DNA of 53,587 nucleotides from Acidobacteriota bacterium (GTDB lineage: Bacteria > Acidobacteriota > Vicinamibacteria > Fen-336): positions 1-53,587 of the forward strand of contig QHVM01000053.1 in the NCBI GenBank assembly GCA_003223555.1. The letters are read 5' to 3'. Shown here piece after piece: positions 45,641-53,436 of the stretch. Position numbers and translations under genes: made by a program. The notes beneath the pieces were generated by a model, which was given only the letters and a program-made list of their open reading frames with translations, did no database searches and was not told where the DNA came from. How positions within the stretch are numbered: the first letter of the stretch is position 1; every line of letters starts with the position of its first letter.

Positions 45641-46805
45641 AGCGCGGGCCGATCGGGCGGCAACCCGCGTGGGCCGTGGTCACGGCGTTCCTGGCGCTGT
45701 TCTCGATCGTGGGCTTTGCGACCTACGGCCTGCCCTTCTTCTACGATTTCTTCGTCCGCGAGCTGGGATGGACCCGCCGGGAGGTCACCTCGGGGAACGC
45801 GTACAGCAAGGTGGTCGTCGGTCTGGCGTTCGGCTTTGCCGCCGGCGTCGTCATCGACCGCTTCGGCCCCCGCCGGCTCATGCTGGCCGGAATCCTCATG
45901 GCCGGCCTCGCGCTCGTGGGCCTGGGCGAGGTCCACGGGCTCGGGATCTTCTACTTCTGCTACCTGCTGAACGCGCTCGGCTACGTGTGCGGGGGACCGC
46001 TGCCCAACCAGGTCATGCTCTCGGGCTGGTCGTGGGCGGGGCGCTCGTGCCGCTCATCGCCAACGCGCTCACCCAGGCGCTCGGCTGGCGTGGCGCGCTG
46101 AGGGCGCTCGGCATCGCCATGATCGCGATCGCGTTCCCGGCCGCGTTCTTCGTGCGCGAGCCCCCGGCCGTCGCCACGACCGCGGCCGCTCGCGCGCCGC
46201 TGGGTCCGGTCCTGCGGCAGCCCGCGTTCTACTTCCTCGCCCTGGCCAGCATCTGCTCGATCGGCGCCGTGGGCGGCACCATGCAGAACCTCAAGCTCTA
46301 CCTCAGCCTCGACCGCGGGCTCACGCAAGGCCAGGCCGCCCGCATCCTGTCGCTGATCCTCGTCGGGAGTATCGTGGGACGCATCCTGATGGGCTGGCTC
46401 GCCGACCGGTGGCCGAAGAAACACGTCATGCTTCTCATCTACGCGATCGTGGCGGCGACGATCCCGCTGCTCGCGTTCTCCCCAACGCTCGCGATGATGC
46501 AGATGGCGGCTCTCTTGTTCGGCGTGGGGCTGGGCGGGGACTACATGATCATCCCGCTCATGGCCGCGGAGCTGTTCGGCCTGCGGGTCCTCGGCCGCGT
46601 GATGGGCATCGTCCTCACCGCGGACAGCGTGTCGGAATCGGTCCTGCCGATGGCCGTGGCGACGATGCGTGACCACCTGGCGACGTACCGTCCCGGCTTC
46701 CTGCTCCTGGTCGGGCTGGCCGCCGTGGGGGCGGCCGGGGTCGCGATGCTGCCGCGCCGCGGATCGGCGATCCCCGCCGCGTCCGCGCGGCCGGCATCGC
46801 ACTGA
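45637..46805 (+). pseudogene. MFS transporter, frame-disrupted
   Basis: Starts at GTG 45637 and reads as an MFS protein (GFATYGLPFFYDFFVRELGW; DRFGPRRLMLAGILMAGLAL) to GGPLPNQVMLS near 46022. The frame then runs out of register to a stop at 46101. Homologous sequence resumes in a different frame at about 46035 with GGALVPLIANALTQALGWRG and continues to 46805 (MGWLADRWPKKHVMLLIYAI). About 15 residues usually found between NQV and the GGALVP helix are missing. As with pilB, a small out-of-frame deletion or assembly error is likely. It follows the OYE-family gene with a 4-nt overlap. Confidence 0.85.
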
Positions 46806-46815
46806 GAAAGGAAAC

Positions 46816-48756
46816 ATGGCCCTTCCTGTCCTGCTCGCGATGGCCCTGCTCGCCGCCCCCCGGGCGTCGAGCCACGCGCTGCGCTCGCCCAACCAGCGCC
46901 TCGAGGTCCGCATCGAGGTGGGCGACCGGATCCGCTACGGCGTCTACCTCGACGAAAAGCCGCTGCTGCGGGACGCCACGCTCTCGATGCGGATCGACGG
47001 CTCGACGCTGGGAGCGCCGGCCCGGGTCAGGGCCGCGACGCCGCGCCGGGTCGAGCAGACCCTCCAGCCGCCGGTCCGCCAGAGATCGGCGTCGCTGCGC
47101 GAGCGCTTCCACGAGCTGAGGCTGGACATGCAGGGCGGGTATGCGGTGGTGTTCCGCGCCTACGACGAGGGCGTGGCCTATCGCATCGAGACGTCGCTGC
47201 CCGCGCCGGAGGTGAAGGTCCAGGCCGAGGAAGCCTCCTTCCGCTTCGCCGGCGACTGGAGCGTGTTCTTCCCGCAGGAAGAAGGCTTCATGTCGCACAA
47301 CGAGCGGAGCTACGACTACCTGCGTCTGAAGGACATCCCGGCCACCGCGATCGCGACGCTGCCCGCGGTCGTGGACGCGCCGGGGGTCAAGATCGCGATC
47401 GCAGAGTCGGACGTCGAGGACTATCCGGGCCTGTGGCTGCAAGGCACCGCCGGGCCCGCCCTGCGCGCAACCTTCCCCGCCTATCCGCTCCAGGAGAAGC
47501 TGGAGCGGGACCGCGACCTGAAGGTCACCGAGAGGGCCGACTACATCGCGGTCACGAAGGGCACGCGGGCGTTCCCGTGGCGGATCATCGGCCTCGCCGA
47601 GAAGGACGGCGACCTGCTCACGAACCCCCTCGTCTACCTGCTCGCCAAGCCGTCGCAGGTGGCGGACACCTCGTGGATCCGGCCGGGCAAGGTGGCCTGG
47701 GACTGGTGGAACGCGAACAACCTCCACGGGGTCGGCTTCAAGTCCGGGGTGAACACGCAGACCTACAAGTACTACATCGACTTCGCGTCGCGCTACGGCA
47801 TCGAGTACATCATCCTCGACGAGGGCTGGTACGTGCTCGGCGACGTGATGAAGGTGGCGCCCGAGATGGACATGGACGAGCTGACGGCCTACGCGCGGCA
47901 GAAGAACGTCGGGATCATCCTGTGGCTGGTCTGGAAGACGTTCGACGACAAGATGGAGGAGGCGCTCGACCGGTTCGAGCGCTGGGGCATCAAGGGCCTC
48001 AAGGTCGACTTCATGCAGCGCGACGACCAGCCACTCGTCAACTTCTACCACAAGGTCTGTCGCGAGGCGGCCAAGCGGAAGATGCTGGTGGACTTCCACG
48101 GGGCCCAGAAGCCGGCCACCATGACCCGCACCTGGCCGAACCTCATCTCCACCGAGGGCGTGCGCGGGCTCGAGTGGGTGAAGTGGAGCGACTCGACCCA
48201 CCCCGAGCACGACGTCACGCTGCCCTTCACGCGGATGTTCCTGGGGCCGATGGACTACACGCCGGGCGCGATGCGGAACGCCACCAAGCGCAGCTTCGCC
48301 CACGTCTTCGAGGCGCCCATGAGCATGGGCACCCGCTGCCATCAGCTCGCGATGTACGTGGTCTTCGAGAGCCCGCTGCAGATGCTGGCCGACAGCCCGT
48401 CCAGCTACCTGGCCGAGCCCGAGATCATGGAGTTTCTCGGACCGGTGCCCACGGTGTGGGACGAGACGCGCGTGCTCGACGCGAAGATCGCCGACTACGT
48501 GGTCGTCGCCCGCCGCCACGGGCGCGACTGGTACCTGGGCGCGATGACGGACTGGACCGCCCGCGACCTGGACGTCGACCTCGCGTTCCTGCCCGACGGC
48601 CGCTTCGAGCTGGATGCTTACCAGGACGGCGTCAACGCGGATCGCTGGGCGAGCGACTACTCACGCGTCCGGCGCGACGTGGACAAGACGGCGCGCCTCA
48701 AGCTGCACCTGGCGGAAGGCGGGGGTTGGGCGGCCGTGCTCCATCCAAAACCATGA
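46816..48756 (+). CDS. Glycoside hydrolase family 97 protein
   Basis: 646 aa from ATG 46816 (AAAGGA upstream). A signal peptide (LPVLLAMALLAAPRASSHA) exports it. The N-terminal beta-sandwich opens with LRSPNQRLEVRIEVGDRIRY. The catalytic TIM barrel begins at PGKVAWDWWNANN, with YIILDEGWYVLGDV, IILWLVWKTFDDKM, GLKVDFMQRDDQPLVNFY and MLVDFHGAQKP; a C-terminal beta domain follows. GH97 enzymes are Ca-dependent alpha-glucosidases or alpha-galactosidases with inverting or retaining members. Which one this is was not resolved. Confidence 0.9.
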   Translation: MALPVLLAMALLAAPRASSHALRSPNQRLEVRIEVGDRIRYGVYLDEKPLLRDATLSMRIDGSTLGAPARVRAATPRRVEQTLQPPVRQRSASLRERFHELRLDMQGGYAVVFRAYDEGVAYRIETSLPAPEVKVQAEEASFRFAGDWSVFFPQEEGFMSHNERSYDYLRLKDIPATAIATLPAVVDAPGVKIAIAESDVEDYPGLWLQGTAGPALRATFPAYPLQEKLERDRDLKVTERADYIAVTKGTRAFPWRIIGLAEKDGDLLTNPLVYLLAKPSQVADTSWIRPGKVAWDWWNANNLHGVGFKSGVNTQTYKYYIDFASRYGIEYIILDEGWYVLGDVMKVAPEMDMDELTAYARQKNVGIILWLVWKTFDDKMEEALDRFERWGIKGLKVDFMQRDDQPLVNFYHKVCREAAKRKMLVDFHGAQKPATMTRTWPNLISTEGVRGLEWVKWSDSTHPEHDVTLPFTRMFLGPMDYTPGAMRNATKRSFAHVFEAPMSMGTRCHQLAMYVVFESPLQMLADSPSSYLAEPEIMEFLGPVPTVWDETRVLDAKIADYVVVARRHGRDWYLGAMTDWTARDLDVDLAFLPDGRFELDAYQDGVNADRWASDYSRVRRDVDKTARLKLHLAEGGGWAAVLHPKP

Positions 48757-48785
48757 GCACCAATGATCTGAAGAATACGGCATCC

Positions 48786-48814
48786 TTGACCTGCTTCGCC
48801 ATATATCATATATG
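48786..48814 (+). promoter_or_regulatory. Sigma70-type promoter overlapping a perfect palindrome; likely leaderless start
   Basis: TTGACC (48786-48791), 17-bp spacer, TATATG (48809-48814). The -10 box lies in palindrome CATATATCATATATG (48800-48814), a probable operator. Transcription from here would start near 48820, at or just before ATG 48821, leaving no room for a ribosome-binding site. Confidence 0.6.
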
Positions 48815-48820
48815 CAAAGC

Positions 48821-50500
48821 ATGACAAAGCATCGCCGGCCCAACATCGATCGACTTGCACCGATTTTCCTCACGGGCGCCGTCCTCTTCCTCTGGCCGCC
48901 CTCGGCCCGCGCGGCCGCTCTCAAGGCGGATCCCGGTAACGGGGCCATCACGCTGCCGGCCGGCTTCCATGCCGTCGTGGTCGCCGACAACCTGGGTCCG
49001 CTGCGCTTCCTGACCGCGGCGCCGAACGGCGACGTCTACGTCAAGACGCGCAACGACGGGATCGTTGCGCTGCGCGATACCAACGGCGACGGCCGGGCCG
49101 ACGTCAAGGAGACCTTCGGCTCGGGAGGCGGGACCGGGATCGCCGTGCACGACGGCTGGCTCTACCACTCGACGAACACGGCGGTCTTCCGCTACAAGCT
49201 CGCGCCCGGGGAGCTCGTTCCCAAGGGCGAGCCGGAGACCATCGTCAGCGATCTGCCGGTCGGCCCGCAGCACGAGTCCAAGAGCTTCGCGTTCGACGAG
49301 GCGGGCCGGCTCTTCGTCGAGGTCGGATCCCCATCCAACGCCTACGGGGATCCCGACCGGGCCAAGGGGGCGAAGGGGAAGGACCCGACCGAGTTCTTGA
49401 AGACCCACGGCGGCTGGTGGCGCTTCGATCCCGACAAGCCGAACCAGAAGCAGGCCGACGGCGATCACTTCTCCACCGGCCACCGCCACATGCTCGCCAT
49501 CGCCTGGAACCCCGTCTCGAAGTCCTTCTTCGTGGTGATGATGGGCCGTGACCAGCTCGGCACCGTGGACCCCGAGCACTACAACGACGAAGACAACGCC
49601 GAGGCGCCCGCAGAGGAGATGCACCAGCTCCGCGAGGGCGCCAACTTCGGCTGGCCCTTCACCTACTACGATCCGCGGAAGAAGGCCCGCATGGTGGCGC
49701 CCGAGTTCGGCGGCGACAACCAGAAGCGCGCCGAGCCGGGGAAGTACCCCGAGCCGCTCATCGCCTTCCCCGGCCACTGGGCCCCGCTGCAGATGGCCTA
49801 TTACTCCGGGACGCAGTTCCCGGCCAAGTACCGCGCGGGCATGTTCATCGCGTTCCACGGCTCGTGGAACCGCGCTCCGAAGCCCCAGAAGGGCTACAAC
49901 GTCACCTTCGTCCCGTTCGACGACAAGGGCATGCCCCGCGGCACCTACGAGGTCTTCGCCAGCGGCTTCCCCGGCGTGGCCGAGTTCACCAACCCGCGCG
50001 ACGCGCGCTACCGGCCGTGCGGCCTGGCCGTCGGTCCCGACGGCTCGATCTACGTGAGCGACTCCGAGAAGGGCCGCGTGTGGCGCATCTTCTACGCGGG
50101 CGCGGCGGCGGCCGCGAAGACGCCGGCCGCGGCCCGCCCCGCATCCAAGCCCGCGGCCGCGGCGCCGGCGCGCGGCGCGGAGCTGTACAAGCAGTCCTGC
50201 CTCGTCTGCCACATGGCCGACGGCCGGGGCGTGCCGAACATGCAGCCCGACCTGACCGAGAGCGCGGTCCTCAAAGGCGATCCGCAGACGCTCATCGACG
50301 TGCTCCTGAGGGGACCGGGCAAGGTCCTTCCCGCCGGCCGCGAGCACTACTCGAACCAGATGCCGGAGTTCTCGGCCCTCAGCGACACGGAGCTGGCCGA
50401 CCTGCTGAGCTATGCCCGCCGGCAGTTCGGCCACGGGGCCGGCCCGATCGCCGCCTCCCAGGTCGCGGCGGTGCGGGCCAAGATGGCGGCCGGCAAGTAA
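48821..50500 (+). CDS. PQQ-dependent sugar (sorbosone-type) dehydrogenase with C-terminal cytochrome c
   Basis: 559 aa from ATG 48821; ATG 48812 is in frame but lies inside the -10 box. A signal peptide (RLAPIFLTGAVLFLWPPSARA) sends it to the periplasm. The six-bladed propeller of the sorbosone/glucose dehydrogenase family is seen in GFHAVVVADNLGPLRFLTAA, GWLYHSTNTAVFRY, DHFSTGHRHMLAIAWNP, EMHQLREGANFGWPF, AFHGSWNRAPKPQKGY and CGLAVGPDGSIYVSDSEKGR. After an Ala/Pro linker a cytochrome c domain carries CLVCH (about residues 460-464) and a Met-ligand candidate near NQMPEF. It oxidises a sugar and passes electrons to its own heme. Confidence 0.9.
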   Translation: MTKHRRPNIDRLAPIFLTGAVLFLWPPSARAAALKADPGNGAITLPAGFHAVVVADNLGPLRFLTAAPNGDVYVKTRNDGIVALRDTNGDGRADVKETFGSGGGTGIAVHDGWLYHSTNTAVFRYKLAPGELVPKGEPETIVSDLPVGPQHESKSFAFDEAGRLFVEVGSPSNAYGDPDRAKGAKGKDPTEFLKTHGGWWRFDPDKPNQKQADGDHFSTGHRHMLAIAWNPVSKSFFVVMMGRDQLGTVDPEHYNDEDNAEAPAEEMHQLREGANFGWPFTYYDPRKKARMVAPEFGGDNQKRAEPGKYPEPLIAFPGHWAPLQMAYYSGTQFPAKYRAGMFIAFHGSWNRAPKPQKGYNVTFVPFDDKGMPRGTYEVFASGFPGVAEFTNPRDARYRPCGLAVGPDGSIYVSDSEKGRVWRIFYAGAAAAAKTPAAARPASKPAAAAPARGAELYKQSCLVCHMADGRGVPNMQPDLTESAVLKGDPQTLIDVLLRGPGKVLPAGREHYSNQMPEFSALSDTELADLLSYARRQFGHGAGPIAASQVAAVRAKMAAGK

Positions 50501-50511
50501 GGGTCGCGGCC

Positions 50512-52272
50512 CTGCGCCGCCGAGCTGCCTTCGTCCTCGCTCTGCTGCTGGCCGCCGCCGCCGCCCTGGCCGCTTTCCAGGGCATGGGCAGCCCGACCCG
50601 CGTCCCGCGGCGGGTGCCCGCGATCGAGACCCGACTGCCCCCGATCGCCGTGGACTACCGCGACGTCGCCGTCGAGGCCGGCCTCACCGCCGTGAACGTC
50701 TCGGGCGGCGAGGACAAGAAGAAGTACATCCTCGAGACGACCGGCAGCGGGGTCGCCATCTTCGACTTCGACGGCGACGGATGGATGGACATCTTCCTGG
50801 CGAACGGGACGACACTCGACGGCGGCGGCAAGGGCGAGAAGGCGACCGGCCACCTCTACCGCAACCTCGGCCACCTGCGCTTCCAGGACGTCACCGCTTC
50901 GGCTGGCCTCGCGAGGAGCGGCTGGGGCCAGGGCGTGTGCGCCGGCGACTACGACAACGACGGCCACCCGGACCTGTTCGTGACCTACTACGGCCACAGC
51001 GTCCTCTACCACAACGAGGGCAACGGCGTTTTCCAGGACGTCACCGCCGCGTCCGGGGTGCGCTCGGAGGCGGTCCGCTGGGACACCGGCTGCTCGTGGT
51101 TCGACTATGACAACGACGGCCGGCTCGACCTCGTCGTCACCGCCTACCTCGAGTTCGACCGCGCGAAGGTCCCCGAGCCGGGCTCGGGCAGCTACTGCAT
51201 CTGGAAGGGCATCCCGGTGATGTGCGGTCCCCGCGGCCTGCCGTTCACCCGGAACCTTCTCTTCCACAACGAAGGGGGCGGCCGCTTCAGCGACGTCTCC
51301 GCGGCGAGCGGCATCGGCAAGCCGGCCACCTGCTACGGCTTCACCGTCGTGACATCCGACTTCGACGGCGACGGCTTCTCCGACCTCTACGTGGCGTGCG
51401 ACTCGACGCCGAGCCTGCTCTACCACAACCGCGGCAACGGCACCTTCGAGGAGATCGGGCTGCTGGCCGGGGTGGCCTTGAACGAGAACGGCCAGGAGCA
51501 GGGCGGGATGGGCGTGGCGGTCGCCGACTACGACGAGGACGGCTTCTTCGACATCGTGAAGACCAACTTCAGCGACGACGTCCCCAACCTCTATCACAAC
51601 AACGGCAACGGAACGTTCGAGGACCGGGTCTTCGAGTCGGGCCTCGGCGGCACCATGGAATACGTGGGCTGGGGCGTGCACCTCCTCGACGCCGACCACG
51701 ACGGCCGCAAGGACCTGCTGATGATCAACGGCCACGTCTACCCCGAGGTCGAGCAGAACCCCGAGATCCACTACCGCCAGCCTCGCCTCTTCTACTGGAA
51801 CGTGGGGGGAGGGAAGTTCAAGGACATCTCGAAGACCGCGGGCCCGGGCATCAACGAGCCGTGGTCCTCGCGCGGATCGGCGGCGGGGGACCTCGACAAC
51901 GACGGCTCGCTGGAGGTGGTGGTCAACAACATGGGCGCCCGCCCGAGCCTGCTGAAGAACTTCGGCCCCCGCAAGAACTGGCTGCTCGTCCGCGCCGTGG
52001 GCGTGAAGTGCAACCGCGACGCCGTCGGGGCCCGCGCCTACGTGTACGTCGGCAACCGCCGGCTGTCGGGCGAGGTGCAGACCAGCTCGAGCTTCGTGTC
52101 CCAGAACGACCCCCGCCTCCATTTCGGCCTCGCCGACGACGCGCGGTACGACCGCATCGAGGTCGCGTGGCCGGGAGGGGAGCGGGAGAGCTTCCCGGGC
52201 GGCGCCGCCAACCAGGTGGTCACATTGAAGCAAGGCGCGGGGACACCCGCGCGGGCCCGCGCCGGTGGCTAG
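50512..52272 (+). CDS. CRTAC1-like FG-GAP/VCBS and ASPIC/UnbV domain protein, apparent CTG start
   Basis: 586 aa if started at CTG 50512, which has AAGGG 9 nt upstream and yields a signal peptide (RRRAAFVLALLLAAAAALAA). The next standard in-frame start is ATG 50584, which would lose the export signal. FG-GAP/VCBS repeats with Ca-binding loops recur: IFDFDGDGWMDIFLANG, GDYDNDGHPDLFVTYYG, SDFDGDGFSDLYVACD, ADYDEDGFFDIVKTN, GDLDNDGSLEVVVNN. The C-terminal ASPIC/UnbV module is VGARAYVYVGNRRLSGEVQT to PRLHFGLADDARYDRIEVAW. An exported beta-propeller, probably adhesive or carbohydrate-related; true function unknown. Confidence 0.85.
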   Translation: MRRRAAFVLALLLAAAAALAAFQGMGSPTRVPRRVPAIETRLPPIAVDYRDVAVEAGLTAVNVSGGEDKKKYILETTGSGVAIFDFDGDGWMDIFLANGTTLDGGGKGEKATGHLYRNLGHLRFQDVTASAGLARSGWGQGVCAGDYDNDGHPDLFVTYYGHSVLYHNEGNGVFQDVTAASGVRSEAVRWDTGCSWFDYDNDGRLDLVVTAYLEFDRAKVPEPGSGSYCIWKGIPVMCGPRGLPFTRNLLFHNEGGGRFSDVSAASGIGKPATCYGFTVVTSDFDGDGFSDLYVACDSTPSLLYHNRGNGTFEEIGLLAGVALNENGQEQGGMGVAVADYDEDGFFDIVKTNFSDDVPNLYHNNGNGTFEDRVFESGLGGTMEYVGWGVHLLDADHDGRKDLLMINGHVYPEVEQNPEIHYRQPRLFYWNVGGGKFKDISKTAGPGINEPWSSRGSAAGDLDNDGSLEVVVNNMGARPSLLKNFGPRKNWLLVRAVGVKCNRDAVGARAYVYVGNRRLSGEVQTSSSFVSQNDPRLHFGLADDARYDRIEVAWPGGERESFPGGAANQVVTLKQGAGTPARARAGG

Positions 52273-52448
52273 CCTGGTCTCCAGGCTCAACGCATTTTGG
52301 TGACTGGAACTGCGCGCTCAGACCCACACTGCGCCGCTCTTTCGGGCTACAGACGCGAGCGCACGTAGAGCAGCCTTCTGAGGGTCCACTCGAATTTCAC
52401 CTGCCGAGCCTACAGTCAGCCTGCGTCCCGTCGGGACCTTTGTGGTCG

Positions 52449-52526
52449 GCCGAACACCCGGATCAGCGGCGAACGGCGCTCCGTTTTCGCGCGGCGCCGC
52501 TCGTCCGCTGCATCCGGTTGTTGGAC
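52449..52526 (-). other. attC-like recombination site 1
   Basis: Read on the minus strand: R'' GTCCAAC, arm CCGGATGCAGCGG, central stem CGGCGC/GCGCCG, arm CCGCTGATCCGG, R' GTTCGGC. The long arms pair apart from one extra base in the first arm, the extrahelical base expected of integron attC sites. The brnA stop codon (52463-52465) lies in the second arm. Confidence 0.7.
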
Positions 52527-52762
52527 CGCCTCGCTGCGAGCTTGCGCTTTGAGCGCCGCTCGACGATGACGGCGCGGAGGGCCGCGTTCACGGACTCCGA
52601 CGTCGGAAAGGCGGCAGCCACCTCCGCGTCCAAGACCACCGCCACAGCCTTCCCCTTGAGGCGGGCAGCGTAAGGGTTGGGACGAGCTTTGGAGTAGTCG
52701 AACCGGTACTCCGGCCGGAGGTCTTCCGAATCCTTAGGGACGGTCCTACGACGCTTCCTCAT
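52463..52762 (-). CDS. BrnA-like antitoxin with attC-encoded C-terminal tail
   Basis: 99 aa, ATG at 52762, overlapping brnT by 17 nt. The BrnA core is PEYRFDYSKARPNPYAARLK followed by AVVLDAEVAAAFPTSESVNA and ALRAVIVERRSKR, a ribbon-helix-helix DNA-binding end. From residue ~79 the frame enters attC site 1 and adds about 20 residues (SNNRMQRTSGAARKRSAVRR) before stopping inside that site. BrnA represses its own operon and neutralises BrnT. The NNRMQRT-type tail is a signature of translation through attC and is unlikely to be functional. Confidence 0.8.
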   Translation of the reverse strand: MRKRRRTVPKDSEDLRPEYRFDYSKARPNPYAARLKGKAVAVVLDAEVAAAFPTSESVNAALRAVIVERRSKRKLAARRSNNRMQRTSGAARKRSAVRR

Positions 52763-53030
52763 AGTCGTGCCGTTCGCGCTTCGTAACAGGCCTCGCGCTA
52801 ATCAATCGAATCTTACTCCCCCGGTCGGTGAAAGACACAAGCAGCAGCCGTCCCTGCAGAGAGTGGCCTACGATGATGTCACGGCGTTCGGTGCCCGAAT
52901 GGTCGGGATCGTCGTGGATCTTCGCGAGCGGGTCCTGAAACACCGTCGTGGCCTCCTCAAAGGAGACGCCGTGCTGAAGGACATTAGCCGCGGCCTTCGC
53001 GGGGTCCCACTCGAACGTGGGTCCAGCCAT
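52746..53030 (-). CDS. BrnT-like ribonuclease toxin
   Basis: 94 aa from ATG 53030 (an in-frame TTG lies three codons upstream). Typical BrnT: FEWDPAKAAANVLQHGVSFE at the start, EEATTVFQDPLAKIHDDPDHS, RRDIIVGHSLQGRLLLVSFT and IRLISARPVTKRERHDYEE at the end. It is an RNase of the RelE-like fold that blocks translation until bound by BrnA. Toxin-first order with overlap into brnA is the usual arrangement. The pair is enclosed by attC-like sites 2 and 1, so it forms one mobile cassette. Confidence 0.85.
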   Translation of the reverse strand: MAGPTFEWDPAKAAANVLQHGVSFEEATTVFQDPLAKIHDDPDHSGTERRDIIVGHSLQGRLLLVSFTDRGSKIRLISARPVTKRERHDYEEAS

Positions 53031-53084
53031 CGAGGCCAAAGCCTGGCGCGGCGCGACGTGTCAGCGGGTCCGTTCGCTAGGTCG

Positions 53085-53149
53085 GTCCAACACCGAGATC
53101 AGCGCCGAGGCTCCATCCTGGCCGTGCCTCGTCCCACTCATTGTTGGAC
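53085..53149 (-). other. attC-like recombination site 2
   Basis: Minus strand: R'' GTCCAAC and R' GTTGGAC are perfect complements (8 bp with the next base), with inner stem CGAGGC/GCCTCG and the arm GCTGATCTCGG shared with site 3. It separates the 55-aa ORF cassette from the brnT-brnA cassette. Its first bases provide the CAA CAA TGA end of the 55-aa ORF. Confidence 0.65.
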
Positions 53150-53305
53150 AGCGCCCCGATTCTCCCAGAAGGTATGACGCACCCTCTTGCCCATCTCTTC
53201 AAGATTGGACTCCCCACGGACGTAAGAGAGCAGCGCGTCGATGAGCCCGCGGAGAGCGAGTAGTCCGCCAACCCTTGTCTCCAATGCACCGACTACGCGC
53301 TGCAC
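53138..53305 (-). CDS. 55-aa cassette ORF of unknown function
   Basis: GTG start at 53305 with GGGAGG 5 nt upstream. Reads QRVVGALETRVGGLLALRGL, then IDALLSYVRGESNLEEMGKR and VRHTFWENRGAVQQ. No homolog recognised. Its last two codons and stop lie in attC site 2, as is common for integron cassette genes. It fills almost all of the 195-bp interval between sites 3 and 2. Small proteins of unknown function are typical cargo. Confidence 0.5.
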   Translation of the reverse strand: MQRVVGALETRVGGLLALRGLIDALLSYVRGESNLEEMGKRVRHTFWENRGAVQQ

Positions 53306-53344
53306 CGAAACCTCCCACCGCGATGCGTCGCTCCTGAGATGTCT

Positions 53345-53423
53345 GTCGAATACCGAGATCAGCTGCGAAACCCGCGGCATTCTTGCGAGCGCGGACCTCG
53401 TCAGCCTCATCTCGTTGTTGGAC
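53345..53423 (-). other. attC-like recombination site 3
   Basis: Minus strand: R'' GTCCAAC, arm ACGAGATGAGGCTGACG, second arm CAGCTGATCTCG, then a degenerate R' ATTCGAC. CGAGAT/ATCTCG pair, with AGGCTG/CAGCT pairing around bulged bases. It follows the RidA-family gene and has the same orientation as sites 1 and 2. Confidence 0.62.
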
Positions 53424-53436
53424 CGCCCGCGACTCC

